Below are positions 33,204-42,224 of a stretch of 58,746 nucleotides of DNA, in pieces. Source of the DNA: Candidatus Bathyarchaeota archaeon (GTDB taxonomy: Archaea > Thermoproteota > Bathyarchaeia > TCS64). Numbering within the stretch: position 1 is the stretch's first letter; every line of letters begins with the position of its first letter. The stretch spans positions 1 to 58,746 of the forward strand of contig JABIBQ010000001.1 of NCBI GenBank assembly GCA_018652685.1, given 5' to 3'. Under the pieces are notes generated by a model. It did no database searches, had not been told where the DNA came from, and worked only from the letters and a program-made list of their open reading frames with translations. Both the position numbers and the translations under genes were made by a program.

Positions 33204-34379
33204 ATGCCCCGAGATTTCGATGAGATATACCCGACCAACGACAAATACAAGCAGTTTGATTACAGGAACAATGCGTTTGGGAGGGCAGCGAGGGCCGGAA
33301 AAGCCGGTTACAGCGACCCTGAAAAGAAAGCAGAGCGCATCAGGAAGAAAATACCAGGCTTTAGCCTCGTGGACTATGCGTTCAGCGGTGGGGCGCTGAC
33401 GGTAGCGCAGGCCAGCCACTCGGGTCGAGGGAACCAGAACAGCGGTTTCTACTCGTGGTCCCCCCTTGGAGTTAGCATATTCCCTGATGGGGTCGATAAA
33501 TGGTCAGGTAGCCCCAAAGAGGCATCCCGTATGGTGAGAAAGTCTGGGAAGTATTACGGGGCGACAGAGATTGGATTCACTAAACTTGACAAGAGGTGGG
33601 TGTTCAGTAATGGATCTGACGGAAAGCCCATTGTCTTTGAGAACGTGGAGGCGCCGTACGTCACGGACGAGAAATCCGTGATCCCCGAGAGCTGCAAGTA
33701 CGTGATAGCAATAACGGTACCAATGGAGGTGGAGGAGATGATGTACGCACCGGCGGCTATGAACCCGGTGAGCAGCATGGGTTACAGCAGGATGCCTGCC
33801 GTGGCTGGTAGCCTGGCTGAGTTCATCAGGGGGCTGGGTTACAACGCAGTCCCATGTGGCAACGACACCGCGTCAAGCATACCTATCGCAATCCAGGCAG
33901 GTCTGGGCCACGTCGGGCGTCACGGGAGGCTCATCACGTGGGAGGACGGGCCAATGGTCAGGATCGCCAAGATATTCACTGACCTTCCACTTGAGCAGAG
34001 CCCCATTGCGGACGAGGGGATCATCCAGTTCTGCGAGGACTGTGAGAAATGCTCAAAACTGTGCCCAAGCCAGAGCATCCCCTACGGCCCAAGGACGTAC
34101 GAGGGGTACTCCGAGGCTAACAACGACGGCGCGTTCAAGTGGTACTGCAACGCTGACACCTGTCTGGCGTACTGGAGGGATATCGGCTCAGGCTGCAGTA
34201 TCTGCTTCAGGGTCTGCAACTTCACCAAGGAAAAGGGCCCGAGCCACGATATCGTAAAGTGGTTCATCAAGAACATGCCATTCCTGAACAAGTTCTTCGT
34301 CTGGAGCGACGAATTACTAGGATATGGCTCCATGAAGGACCCCAAGAAATATTGGGAGCAACCACTCAAATCAGATTGA
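33204..34379 (+). CDS. Reductive-dehalogenase-like corrinoid/Fe-S protein
   Basis: 391 residues from the ATG at 33204. The C-terminal ferredoxin part has CEDCEKCSKLCP and then CLAYWRDIGSGCSICFRVC, the spacing of RdhA-type enzymes. The central region (residues 100-270) with SMGYSRMPAVAGSLAEFIRGLGYNA and GLGHVGRHGRLITWEDGP fits the cobalamin-binding nitroreductase-like fold shared by reductive dehalogenases and epoxyqueuosine reductase. No Tat signal or membrane-anchor partner is present, so it is likely cytoplasmic. True dehalogenation is not shown; another B12-dependent reduction is possible. Its end overlaps the convergent kinase gene by 14 bases. Confidence 0.75.
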   Translation: MPRDFDEIYPTNDKYKQFDYRNNAFGRAARAGKAGYSDPEKKAERIRKKIPGFSLVDYAFSGGALTVAQASHSGRGNQNSGFYSWSPLGVSIFPDGVDKWSGSPKEASRMVRKSGKYYGATEIGFTKLDKRWVFSNGSDGKPIVFENVEAPYVTDEKSVIPESCKYVIAITVPMEVEEMMYAPAAMNPVSSMGYSRMPAVAGSLAEFIRGLGYNAVPCGNDTASSIPIAIQAGLGHVGRHGRLITWEDGPMVRIAKIFTDLPLEQSPIADEGIIQFCEDCEKCSKLCPSQSIPYGPRTYEGYSEANNDGAFKWYCNADTCLAYWRDIGSGCSICFRVCNFTKEKGPSHDIVKWFIKNMPFLNKFFVWSDELLGYGSMKDPKKYWEQPLKSD

Positions 34380-35154
34380 TGACCCGTAGAATCCCCCGAT
34401 AGTTTTCCTCGTCGGGGTTTTTCTTGTAACTCCTGAGTACTTCTAGAAGTTCATCCTTACCAGGCATCGAGTAAGCTTGGGCTAGTACATTGGAGAACTT
34501 TGTATGGAGGAACATGCTCTGGACGGTGCACGTGAGGTTCTGGGGAATCCTGCCGAGGCTTGATGACTCAAAGTCGATAACGCGGGGTCCGCCATCGGTA
34601 ACGATGAAATGTCGCCTGATCTTTGTGAGCTCGCCGTGGTCTATTCTCGCAACGTCCAACTTCCTGGCAATCCCGATGATGATTGATACATTTTTCCTAA
34701 TCTCGTCCGTTTTTTCGATATTGTCTCGTGCCCAGTCACCAAAGTATGGTCCCACGAGCTTCTCCATGACGATGAAATCCATGCTGTGGGCGAAGATCAG
34801 TGGTCCGACACCGGACTCGTTTGCCTTCCTGAGAAGCTTAGCCTCGTTGTCCATGGTCTTTCTATCAGAGTCAGTCCTCCTACATTTCAGAGCGACCTCT
34901 CTCCCCTGAAACATTGCCCTGATGACCACACCGACATGTCCCTTGCCAAGGATTAGATAACCTAGGACCCTGTGGGGACCGCCGAGTGCCACTGAATCAA
35001 CGCCTAAACCCCTTAACTGAGTAATCCTATCCTCGGCAGCTTCCTTGTCGAAGACTGGCCAGCAGAGAAACTTCCCCACCTTGCTGCCCAGTGCCTCGTC
35101 TAATGATTTGAATTCACTCAACCCAGAACGGCCTTCCCCTGATGAATTCTGCAA
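34366..35154 (-). CDS. Predicted Ser/Thr protein kinase (archaeal COG2112-like)
   Basis: 262 residues. Glycine loop LGKGHVGVVIRA, an ATP-site lysine in VALKCRR, catalytic HGELTKIRRH and the metal site IDFESSS are visible; the canonical DFG is DFE and the catalytic loop has HGEL for HRDL, as in small archaeal RIO-like kinases. Start: ATG at 35154 overlaps the cca 3' end by 41 bases; a TTG at 35121 overlapping the cca stop is a possible alternative. It lies downstream of thpR and cca, suggesting an RNA-linked role. Confidence 0.72.
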   Translation of the reverse strand: MQNSSGEGRSGLSEFKSLDEALGSKVGKFLCWPVFDKEAAEDRITQLRGLGVDSVALGGPHRVLGYLILGKGHVGVVIRAMFQGREVALKCRRTDSDRKTMDNEAKLLRKANESGVGPLIFAHSMDFIVMEKLVGPYFGDWARDNIEKTDEIRKNVSIIIGIARKLDVARIDHGELTKIRRHFIVTDGGPRVIDFESSSLGRIPQNLTCTVQSMFLHTKFSNVLAQAYSMPGKDELLEVLRSYKKNPDEENYRGILRVINLI

Positions 35155-36487
35155 GATGTCTCTCGAACCCCTCGTTGAGATACGGGTCTATGCCTTCTCC
35201 CACGATGACCCTGTGGTGCTGGAGAATCCTGACCGCTGTCCTCCTTGAGACTCCGATTCGTGCCCCTCCATCATTCAACAGCTCATCAATGGTGTCTTTC
35301 ACATGTGTATGATGCCTGTATAGCACCACGAACCACCTTTCATCCTCAATATCTGGCCCACTGACAACACGAGGATTGTCAGTGTAAATCCCGAGGAACT
35401 TATCCACATCCTTCTCAAGGTCCACTGGCGGGCCAAAGTGCTTGTCCGTCTCCGTCCTGTTGATGGCCCCTAGCATAAAAGCCAGCACGTGACGTGTTTC
35501 CTCGTTGCTCCACACGGTGGACCTGATGACATTAAAGCCCTTTAATACAAGCTGCTTATCGATGGCACCAACTGATCTCCTCAGCTGGCCCCAAAGAGTG
35601 TCAGGCACCTCGGCCTTGTTCTCCTCAATGATGATGAATACGAGGCTGCTCGCACCTATCCTCTCCAGCAACTCATCAGTGTCCACTGGAGTCCTATCGA
35701 ATGTGAAAAACCTCTCGCTGGGGTTTTCCTTAAACGCCCTGGCTGCCGAAATGAACCTCCTGTACTGCTCCTTCCTGAGTGCCGAAGCCACGTTTCTCAG
35801 GCTGTCAACGGGGTCATAGATCACCAACGGGTCGTTGAACTCCCGCTCCTCGTTCTTGAACTTTAGTACCACCTTCTCGCCCCAATTTGATGCGGCCTCC
35901 ATCAGCCTCATGAACGAGCCGTGCTTGATGACCAGCAGCTCACATAGGTATCCCGAGAAACCTCCTATCTTGATCTCTGCTCCGTATATCCCAGTAACCT
36001 TGAGGAACTGCTTCAGAATGCGTACATCGTCGCCCAACCCGTTCAACCTGCCCTTCAACCACACCGTGTGGAGGGGTGACCTGTCAGTGGCACTCCGTAT
36101 CCTGTCACCAATACTTGCCCTGAAGCACGGGACGATGTCCAAGTTGAAGCCGCCTATCTCCGTCTGGAAGTAAGGGTGCTCGGCCCATGCCTCGGTGAAC
36201 TCCCAGTCGGTGTGCTCTCTGAGTGCGTCTAGTACCTCATTGAGCTGCCACCTTTCCCTGTAAGTGTCCAGGACCACGAAAATGTCAAGGTCCATCTGCC
36301 CCGTCACCCATGTGCCGTGAGGGACGCTTCCATGAATCTCTGCGGTCCCCTGTATTCCAGATTTTTTCAGGATCGAGTTGATCTTCTCCACGACCTGGCC
36401 TCCCACCTCTTTGAGCGTTACCTCTTCCGCCCTTGATGGCTTTATCCTCTCAAGGATGCTCTTCTTGATCTCCAGCCAGTCGCTCAT
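35114..36487 (-). CDS. cca: CCA tRNA nucleotidyltransferase (archaeal class I)
   Basis: 457 residues, normal length. The nucleotidyltransferase motif GSVPHGTWVTGQMDLDIFVVL carries the catalytic aspartates, and HGSVPHG the G-S pair. It adds or repairs the 3' CCA of tRNAs. The local tRNA-Pro has CCA in the gene, so here the enzyme's main use would be repair and other tRNAs. It follows thpR by 27 bases and overlaps the kinase. Confidence 0.93.
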   Translation of the reverse strand: MSDWLEIKKSILERIKPSRAEEVTLKEVGGQVVEKINSILKKSGIQGTAEIHGSVPHGTWVTGQMDLDIFVVLDTYRERWQLNEVLDALREHTDWEFTEAWAEHPYFQTEIGGFNLDIVPCFRASIGDRIRSATDRSPLHTVWLKGRLNGLGDDVRILKQFLKVTGIYGAEIKIGGFSGYLCELLVIKHGSFMRLMEAASNWGEKVVLKFKNEEREFNDPLVIYDPVDSLRNVASALRKEQYRRFISAARAFKENPSERFFTFDRTPVDTDELLERIGASSLVFIIIEENKAEVPDTLWGQLRRSVGAIDKQLVLKGFNVIRSTVWSNEETRHVLAFMLGAINRTETDKHFGPPVDLEKDVDKFLGIYTDNPRVVSGPDIEDERWFVVLYRHHTHVKDTIDELLNDGGARIGVSRRTAVRILQHHRVIVGEGIDPYLNEGFERHLAEFIRGRPFWVE

Positions 36488-36514
36488 CTTGTTTCCTCGT
36501 TTGTCTCCCGTTAC

Positions 36515-37081
36515 TCAAATATCTGCTGATGGTTTTGACTCAGCGATCGTACTGTATATTGGGCCGTTTGGCGTCAGTACGCTCTTTTTCAGGTAAATTC
36601 TGTCAACCTTGACCTTCCCGAACTCCATCTCCTCCATGCCGAGAAGCGCGTCCACCAGCCTATCCCTGTTCTGACCGCCCCTGACCCTTGTGATGGTGAG
36701 GTGGGGGTGGAAATTGCGCCTGTCCTTCTCAAAGTCCAGCTTTGCCAGGCTACTATTTACTTCTTTGACTATGTTGGCAATTTCTCCGACCCCCGTTGAT
36801 ATCCCTGCCCAGATGGTCTTTGGTCTCTTCAGGTTAGGGAACACTCCCACCCCTTCAACTGTGAACTCAAAAGGCTCGAACGTGATATTCCTAATGACCT
36901 CGGCTACTTCCTCTACCTGGTGATCCTCGATGTCCCCAAGGAACTTTAACGTGATATGGATATTCTCGACCTCCACGAGCTTGATGCTAGCACCCGTTGC
37001 CTTGAGGACCCCCTGAGCCTCCACGAACCTTGAGTGCAGTACTCCTTGGCATTCAACGGCGACGAAGGATCGTGTTCCCAT
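36515..37081 (-). CDS. thpR: RNA 2',3'-cyclic phosphodiesterase (2'-5' ligase family)
   Basis: 188 residues. Two HxT motifs are present: NIHITLKFLG and FHPHLTITRV, the catalytic signature of the 2H phosphoesterase family. The proximity to cca is common in archaea. It acts on cyclic phosphates at RNA ends. The ATG at 37081 gives the usual N-terminus (RSFVAVE). Confidence 0.92.
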   Translation of the reverse strand: MGTRSFVAVECQGVLHSRFVEAQGVLKATGASIKLVEVENIHITLKFLGDIEDHQVEEVAEVIRNITFEPFEFTVEGVGVFPNLKRPKTIWAGISTGVGEIANIVKEVNSSLAKLDFEKDRRNFHPHLTITRVRGGQNRDRLVDALLGMEEMEFGKVKVDRIYLKKSVLTPNGPIYSTIAESKPSADI

Positions 37082-37157
37082 GCCTGATTATCCTTTTCTC
37101 CCCATATAATTTGGACCGTAAGGTTAAGCCTAAAACTGAGTAAATCTGTTCAGTTGT

Positions 37158-38027
37158 ATGGAATTTCTTCCCCTAGCCCTTGTGCTGGCATCGGCAGTGA
37201 GCCACGGGTTCTGGAACTATCTGGCCAAGGAGGGGAACGACAAAGAGTCCTTTATGCTCTTGCTTAATCTGGTGAGCCTACCTCTACTCATTCCGGTTTT
37301 CTTACTGATGATTCCCGAGATATATTTCCCACTTGAGATATTGCCTTTCCTGCTGGTCAGCGGGATGGCCGAAGTGGTCTACTTCCTCGGGCTTGGTAAG
37401 GCGTACGAGAGTGGGGACCTCAGCATTGTTTACCCAGTTGCCCGAAGCTCACCCGTATTCGTCACAATAGCCGCTGCGATATTTCTGGGTGAGACGTTCT
37501 CGTTGATGGGTTTATTGGGAATCTTTGTGATCTTCATGGGGGTCTACGTCCTGCACTTGAAAGGAATTACCAGGGACGACATAGTGTCACCGATACACTA
37601 CCTGATGTCAGGTAGCTCAAGGTATGCAGTGATCGCCGCGATGGGTACGACAGTTTACTCAATCACTGACAAGCTTGGGGTGACCACTGTAAATCCTCTA
37701 CTGTACTCATTCTGGCTCGGATTCTTCGTCACCGGAATGATGACTGTGGTAACCGTGTATCGAAAGGGGGTCAAGACTATCAGGGAGGAGTTTTCCTCAC
37801 CGCTCAAGGTCATGTTCGCGGGGCTACTGATGAGGGGAGGGTACCTGATGGTACTATATGCCATGAGCCTAGCCCAGGTCAGTTATATCCTGGCCCTGAG
37901 GCAGATCAGCGTTGTCCTCGGGGCACTCATGGGAGTTGTCTTCCTGGGCGAGAGTTACGGCAGGGTGAGGATAATCGGTTCTCTGATAATCTTCTCCGGG
38001 GTCTTCATCTTGGGCGTCCTGGCCTGA
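37158..38027 (+). CDS. DMT-superfamily (EamA-like) transporter
   Basis: 289 residues, ten membrane helices in two EamA repeats (first about residues 1-130, second about 155-289). SIVYPVARSSPVFVTIAAAIFLGE and SYILALRQISVVLGALMGVVFLGES are the repeat hallmarks. Substrate unknown. It is divergent from thpR. Confidence 0.88.
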   Translation: MEFLPLALVLASAVSHGFWNYLAKEGNDKESFMLLLNLVSLPLLIPVFLLMIPEIYFPLEILPFLLVSGMAEVVYFLGLGKAYESGDLSIVYPVARSSPVFVTIAAAIFLGETFSLMGLLGIFVIFMGVYVLHLKGITRDDIVSPIHYLMSGSSRYAVIAAMGTTVYSITDKLGVTTVNPLLYSFWLGFFVTGMMTVVTVYRKGVKTIREEFSSPLKVMFAGLLMRGGYLMVLYAMSLAQVSYILALRQISVVLGALMGVVFLGESYGRVRIIGSLIIFSGVFILGVLA

Positions 38028-38069
38028 ATCGGATTTAAATTTCCGTGGACGCAGGATAACTGATTCAAC

Positions 38070-38849
38070 TTGGCCGGTGATGACGTCAAATTAAGGCTCG
38101 GTGGCATCACTGACATGAGCACCATCGACTGGTACGGGAATGTGTCAATGGTAGTTTTCTGGGCGGGGTGTAACATCAAATGCCCCTACTGCCACAACTC
38201 GACACTGATCCCTCTCGATTCGGGCACCGTGGTTGGGCTGGACCTTCTGGACGAGAGGCTTCGCCAGAGCATGAGTCCTGTCCCATCGCTTGACTCCGTG
38301 GTTTTCACGGGAGGGGAGCCAATCCTTCAAGCCGAGGCGGTCATTGAGGCTGCGAAGCTGGTGAAGTCATATGACCTTAAGGTGATGCTTGACACCAACG
38401 GTACCGTGTTCAATGATGTTGAGAGGATACTCAGGACCGGGCTGATTGACAGGGTCGCGCTAGACGTTAAGTCCCCCCTTAGTCCAGATGATTTCGGGAG
38501 AATATCTCAGGTTCCCGAGATGGCCGAAAATCATGTTGATTCCATAAAGAATACCCTGAGACTCTGCAAGGAGCTGGGGATTTCCGTTGAGGCTCGCACC
38601 ACAGTTGCACCTGAGGTGAGCGATAGCGAGGAATTCATCAGGCAGATAGTCGGGGACATCCACGGTCTTTACGAGGTTTATTATCTTCAGCAGTTCGATA
38701 ACAAGGGAGATGTGCCATCCCCTGAGTTAAAGCTCAAGGCTCCCCCGGAAAAGGAAGGGCTTATCAAGCTCGCTAGGGCAGCTATCGAGGAAGGCTCGGA
38801 TAACGTCTATATAAAGACGCGTTTCGATGGCTTGGAGAGGGTAAAGTAA
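38070..38849 (+). CDS. Anaerobic ribonucleotide reductase activase-like radical SAM protein
   Basis: 259 residues from a TTG at 38070. LRLGGITDMSTIDWYGN and WAGCNIKCPYCHNS give the CxxxCxxC cluster in the N-terminal position of the NrdG-like family of archaea. FTGGEPILQ is the SAM-binding GGE motif. No nrdD is adjacent, so the target glycyl enzyme may be elsewhere or the protein may serve another radical reaction. Its stop overlaps the next start (TAATGG). Confidence 0.85.
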   Translation: MAGDDVKLRLGGITDMSTIDWYGNVSMVVFWAGCNIKCPYCHNSTLIPLDSGTVVGLDLLDERLRQSMSPVPSLDSVVFTGGEPILQAEAVIEAAKLVKSYDLKVMLDTNGTVFNDVERILRTGLIDRVALDVKSPLSPDDFGRISQVPEMAENHVDSIKNTLRLCKELGISVEARTTVAPEVSDSEEFIRQIVGDIHGLYEVYYLQQFDNKGDVPSPELKLKAPPEKEGLIKLARAAIEEGSDNVYIKTRFDGLERVK

Positions 38850-39415
38850 TGGTGAAGAGAAGACTGCTGCTAATAACAGGGATGGCTGGCTCTGGCAAGA
38901 CCACGCTGGCGGATCTGCTCAGGGAAAGGAATTACAAGGTATTCACCATGGGGGATGTTATCCGCCAGGAGATTCGGATGAGGAACCTGCCCCCCACACC
39001 CGAGAACATCGGCAAGATGGCCCAAGACATCCGTAAGACGGGAGGGGAAGATGCCGTGGCCAAGAAATGCGTACCCTTGATTCTGGGCGAGTCAAACAGC
39101 TTGGTCGCACTCGACGGGATTAGGAGCATGGACGAAGTCTACCATTTCGAAGCAGCCTTTGATACGTACCTCATCGCGATACACGCCTCACGTGAGACCC
39201 GATACAACAGGTTAAAGAACCGGGGCCGCAGCGACGACCCACAGAATAAGCAGATCTTCAAGGAGAGGGACCACAGGGAGCTAGGGTTCGGAATGGGGAT
39301 TGCTATCGCACTGAGCGATTATATCCTTACAAACGAGAACGGGGTCAACGACATGGAGAAGGGTCTCGATAAACTATTGCACAAGCTGAAGGAACTTGAC
39401 GACGATCAGGATTAG
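38849..39415 (+). CDS. UPF0200 nucleotide kinase-like protein
   Basis: 188 residues. P-loop TGMAGSGKTTLADLL is followed by FTMGDVIRQEIRMRNL and the LID-like region NRLKNRGRSDDP, as in UPF0200 (archaeal dephospho-CoA or adenylate-kinase-like) proteins. Substrate is not established. Its C-terminal 20 bases overlap the UPF0201 gene, with which it is often paired or fused in archaea. Confidence 0.85.
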   Translation: MVKRRLLLITGMAGSGKTTLADLLRERNYKVFTMGDVIRQEIRMRNLPPTPENIGKMAQDIRKTGGEDAVAKKCVPLILGESNSLVALDGIRSMDEVYHFEAAFDTYLIAIHASRETRYNRLKNRGRSDDPQNKQIFKERDHRELGFGMGIAIALSDYILTNENGVNDMEKGLDKLLHKLKELDDDQD

Positions 39416-39764
39416 TTGTAGGCTCAACCCGACTGAGAGCCCTGAAAAGGTCAAAAAGGCACTCACTAACATGTTCGGTCAAATCGAGCCCGTTGAGATA
39501 GATGGAAACCTCATCGCAGAGCTTGAAGGATACATAAGCCTCAGGGAGCTAAGGGCAAAGATAGCCCAGGACAAGATCAGGACCACCCTGAGTAATACCC
39601 TAACAAGGTGGACTGACGGAAACAAACTCAGCTTCGGGTTGAACCGTCAAGCCGCGTATGCTGGGCACGTCTCACTGACCCTTCAAAACGAGGACCCAAT
39701 GGGCCCCATCTATGTTGCTGTTGAGGGAGACATTGACGAAGTGGTCACCTTCCTCACAAGCTAA
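39396..39764 (+). CDS. UPF0201 RNA-binding-like protein
   Basis: 122 residues from a TTG at 39396 inside the upstream gene. The start TTIRISCRLNPTESPEKVKKA and the central ISLRELRAKIAQDKIRTT match UPF0201 proteins. The family is conserved in archaea and its role is unknown. The gene is followed by a 259-base AT-rich region before gdhA. Confidence 0.83.
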   Translation: MTTIRISCRLNPTESPEKVKKALTNMFGQIEPVEIDGNLIAELEGYISLRELRAKIAQDKIRTTLSNTLTRWTDGNKLSFGLNRQAAYAGHVSLTLQNEDPMGPIYVAVEGDIDEVVTFLTS

Positions 39765-40023
39765 GGAAACTGACGGGGATTCGTTGTTTTTATTCATTCA
39801 ATGGAAAAAAAATTGAGAACGTCCTCTAATATGTAATATTTGCACATTTTATCGATGGTTTTTACTGAGATATATGATAAATATACCGTTCTGTCAGACA
39901 TTTTAAGGTAGTAAGTGTAATAATGACCGACCTACTTATAGTATATATTTTTCTAAGCAAAATCACCAAAGTTATTTATAGTTCGTATAAGTCCTGCTAA
40001 CGCGACTTAATAGGTGATGTCCA
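39765..40023 (+). promoter_or_regulatory. AT-rich gdhA control region with TATA box and ribosome-binding site
   Basis: This gap holds no ORF. It is strongly AT-rich with several TATA-like runs; the best is GTTATTTATA at 39971-39980, which would start transcription near 40003. An AGGTGAT ribosome-binding site at 40012-40018 fits the TTG at 40024. The long upstream part may carry regulator sites but no clear operator repeat was found. Confidence 0.5.
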
Positions 40024-41370
40024 TTGGATAAATACATTGAAAGCGTTTATCAGAGCATTCTTGACAAGGACCCTCTGCAGAAGGAGTTCCATCAAGCAGC
40101 TCTTGAGGTCTTGGAGACACTTGAGCCAGTTATCGAGAAGAACCCAATTTTCAAGGAGCACAAGATCCTAGAGAGGATCGTTGAGCCTGAGAGAATCATT
40201 CAGTTCCGCGTACCTTGGAAGGACGGGAGCGGTGAGATCCAAATCAACAGGGGATACAGAGTTCAGTACAACAGTGCCATCGGTCCATACAAGGGTGGAT
40301 TCAGGTTCCACCCAACGGTATACCTTGGTCTTCTCAAGTTCCTGGGTTTTGAGCAGACATTCAAGAACAGCCTAACCACACTCCCCATGGGCGGTGGTAA
40401 GGGTGGCTCAGACTTTGACCCAAAGGGTAAGACTGATTCTGAGGTTGAGAACTTTTGCCACAGCTTCATGGGCGAGATGTACAGGCACATCGGTCAGTTC
40501 ACTGACGTACCTGCAGGCGACATAGGTGTAGGCGGCCGAGAGATCGGTTACCTGTACGCGGCTTACAGGAAGATCACGAACAAGCACGGAACGGGCGTCC
40601 TTACAGGTAAGGGCCACGGTTGGGGCGGTTCACTGATCAGGCCAGAGGCGACCGGTTACGGTGATGTCTACTTCGTTCAGGAAATGCTAAAGACAAAGGA
40701 TCTTGATTTCAAGGGTAAGAAGGTCCTCATCAGCGGAAGCGGCAACGTCGCTCAATATGCAGCCGAGAAGGCAATGGAGCTAGGCGGTAAGGTCGCGAGC
40801 TTCAGCGACTCCACAGGCGCGGTCCACGCACCCGACGGTATAACCAAGGAGATGTGGGACTATGTCATGGAGCTGAAGAACGTCAAGAGGGGCAGGATCA
40901 GTGAGTTCGCAGAAGAGTACAACCTAGAGTACGTTAAGGGTGCACGTGTCTGGCAATTCGGCGGAGACATCGCTCTACCTTGCGCGACTCAGAACGAGCT
41001 CGACAAGAAGGATGCTGAGGCGCTAATCGCAAGCGGCGTAATAGCCGTTGGCGAGGGTGCAAACATGCCAACAACCCCGGATGCGGTGCCACTCTTCATC
41101 GAGAAGGGTGTATTATTCGCTCCTGGCAAGGCAAGTAACGCAGGTGGTGTGGCTACAAGCGGCCTAGAGATGGCGCAGAACAGTGGTAGGGTCTTCTGGA
41201 ACCGTGAAGAGGTGGACAAGCAACTCCATAGTATCATGGTGAACATCCACCACGCTGCTTACACGACAGCTAGGGACCTTGGTAAGCCAAGCAACTACGT
41301 AGTTGGCGCAAACGTCGCAGGCTTCCTAAAGGTAGCCAAGGCGATGGTCGCCATGGGCCATCTGGCCTAA
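40024..41370 (+). CDS. gdhA: Glutamate dehydrogenase, hexameric, bacterial-type I
   Basis: 448 residues, the size of small hexameric NADP-type GDH. TLPMGGGKGGSDFDPKGKTD contains the glutamate-binding lysine and DVPAGDIGVGGREIGY the catalytic aspartate; ISGSGNVAQYAAEKAMELGG is the dinucleotide fold. It catalyses 2-oxoglutarate plus ammonia to glutamate. The sequence is like bacterial and some archaeal group I enzymes, unlike the shorter archaeal NAD-type GDH. TTG start with a good ribosome-binding site. It stands alone with its own promoter and terminator. Confidence 0.93.
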   Translation: MDKYIESVYQSILDKDPLQKEFHQAALEVLETLEPVIEKNPIFKEHKILERIVEPERIIQFRVPWKDGSGEIQINRGYRVQYNSAIGPYKGGFRFHPTVYLGLLKFLGFEQTFKNSLTTLPMGGGKGGSDFDPKGKTDSEVENFCHSFMGEMYRHIGQFTDVPAGDIGVGGREIGYLYAAYRKITNKHGTGVLTGKGHGWGGSLIRPEATGYGDVYFVQEMLKTKDLDFKGKKVLISGSGNVAQYAAEKAMELGGKVASFSDSTGAVHAPDGITKEMWDYVMELKNVKRGRISEFAEEYNLEYVKGARVWQFGGDIALPCATQNELDKKDAEALIASGVIAVGEGANMPTTPDAVPLFIEKGVLFAPGKASNAGGVATSGLEMAQNSGRVFWNREEVDKQLHSIMVNIHHAAYTTARDLGKPSNYVVGANVAGFLKVAKAMVAMGHLA

Positions 41371-41402
41371 TCCTCTATTTCTTTTCATTTTATTCTATTT
41401 AT
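41371..41402 (+). terminator. T-rich terminator after gdhA
   Basis: Immediately after the gdhA stop a pyrimidine-rich run (TCCTCTATTTCTTTTCATTT and onward) lacks hairpins and fits an archaeal T-rich terminator. Confidence 0.4.
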
Positions 41403-41439
41403 TTAATTATCCATCCCTTGTTATTCAATCGGTGATTGA

Positions 41440-42177
41440 ATGAGAGGACAAGGAAAACAGTTCATGGAGAATACCAAGTACGAGAACTTGGAGAAATCTG
41501 ACCAGGTCAATAAACTGCCCCAGCCACCACTTGAGTTAGAGGCAACGGAGGGAAAACCAGTTCATGATCTGCCAGATCCGTTAGAAGTAACGGTAAACAA
41601 GGTGGACTTGACTGAAACCATAAACAATCGCATCAGCGTACGGGCTTACAGTGATGAATCCCTCTCACTAGAGGAGTTGAGCTATGTCCTGTGGAGTACT
41701 CAGGGGGTTAAAGAGGTAACCAAACGACCAGCGACCCAGCGAACGGTCCCTAGTGCCGGGGCACGCCACTGCTTCGAGACGTATGTGCTGGTCAATAGAG
41801 TTGATGGATTAAAACATGGTTTATACCGTTTCATGGCAATTGACCACAAGCTACAAGAGATTGACCTGTCTGATGATATCGCGGAGCGGGTTACGGCAGG
41901 CTGCTTCGGGCAGCGGTTCGTGTACAACTCGGCGATCACATTGATCCTAACAGCCGTCAGGTACAGGATGATGTGGAGGTACACCGAGCGGGGATACAGA
42001 TACATGCATCTGGACGCAGGGCATGTCATGCAGAACCTCTACCTCTGCGCCGAGGCCATAGACTCTGGAGCATGTGCAATCGCTGCCTTTTACGATGACC
42101 AGATAAACGAGACACTGGGTGTTGACGGCGAGGAGCAGTTCACCGTCTATGTTGGAACCCTGGGGAAGAAGCGGTAG
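41440..42177 (+). CDS. SagB/ThcOx-type nitroreductase-family oxidoreductase
   Basis: 245 residues. NNRISVRAYSDESLSLEELSYVLW and QRTVPSAGARHCFETYVLV are FMN-site blocks of the SagB/ThcOx branch. In other systems such enzymes oxidise azolines in modified peptides, but no precursor peptide or cyclodehydratase is nearby, so this role is unsupported. A GGTGATTGAATG site precedes the ATG at 41440. The first 60 residues form an acidic, proline-rich lead that is not part of the fold. Confidence 0.83.
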   Translation: MRGQGKQFMENTKYENLEKSDQVNKLPQPPLELEATEGKPVHDLPDPLEVTVNKVDLTETINNRISVRAYSDESLSLEELSYVLWSTQGVKEVTKRPATQRTVPSAGARHCFETYVLVNRVDGLKHGLYRFMAIDHKLQEIDLSDDIAERVTAGCFGQRFVYNSAITLILTAVRYRMMWRYTERGYRYMHLDAGHVMQNLYLCAEAIDSGACAIAAFYDDQINETLGVDGEEQFTVYVGTLGKKR

Positions 42178-42224
42178 TTTACAAGCTTTATAACTCCCAG
42201 TTCCCAAGTATTTTTGAATATTCT

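Noticed and set aside
41440..42177. Azole-modified peptide biosynthesis cluster
   Set aside because: Only the SagB-type gene is present; no YcaO-type cyclodehydratase or precursor peptide was found.
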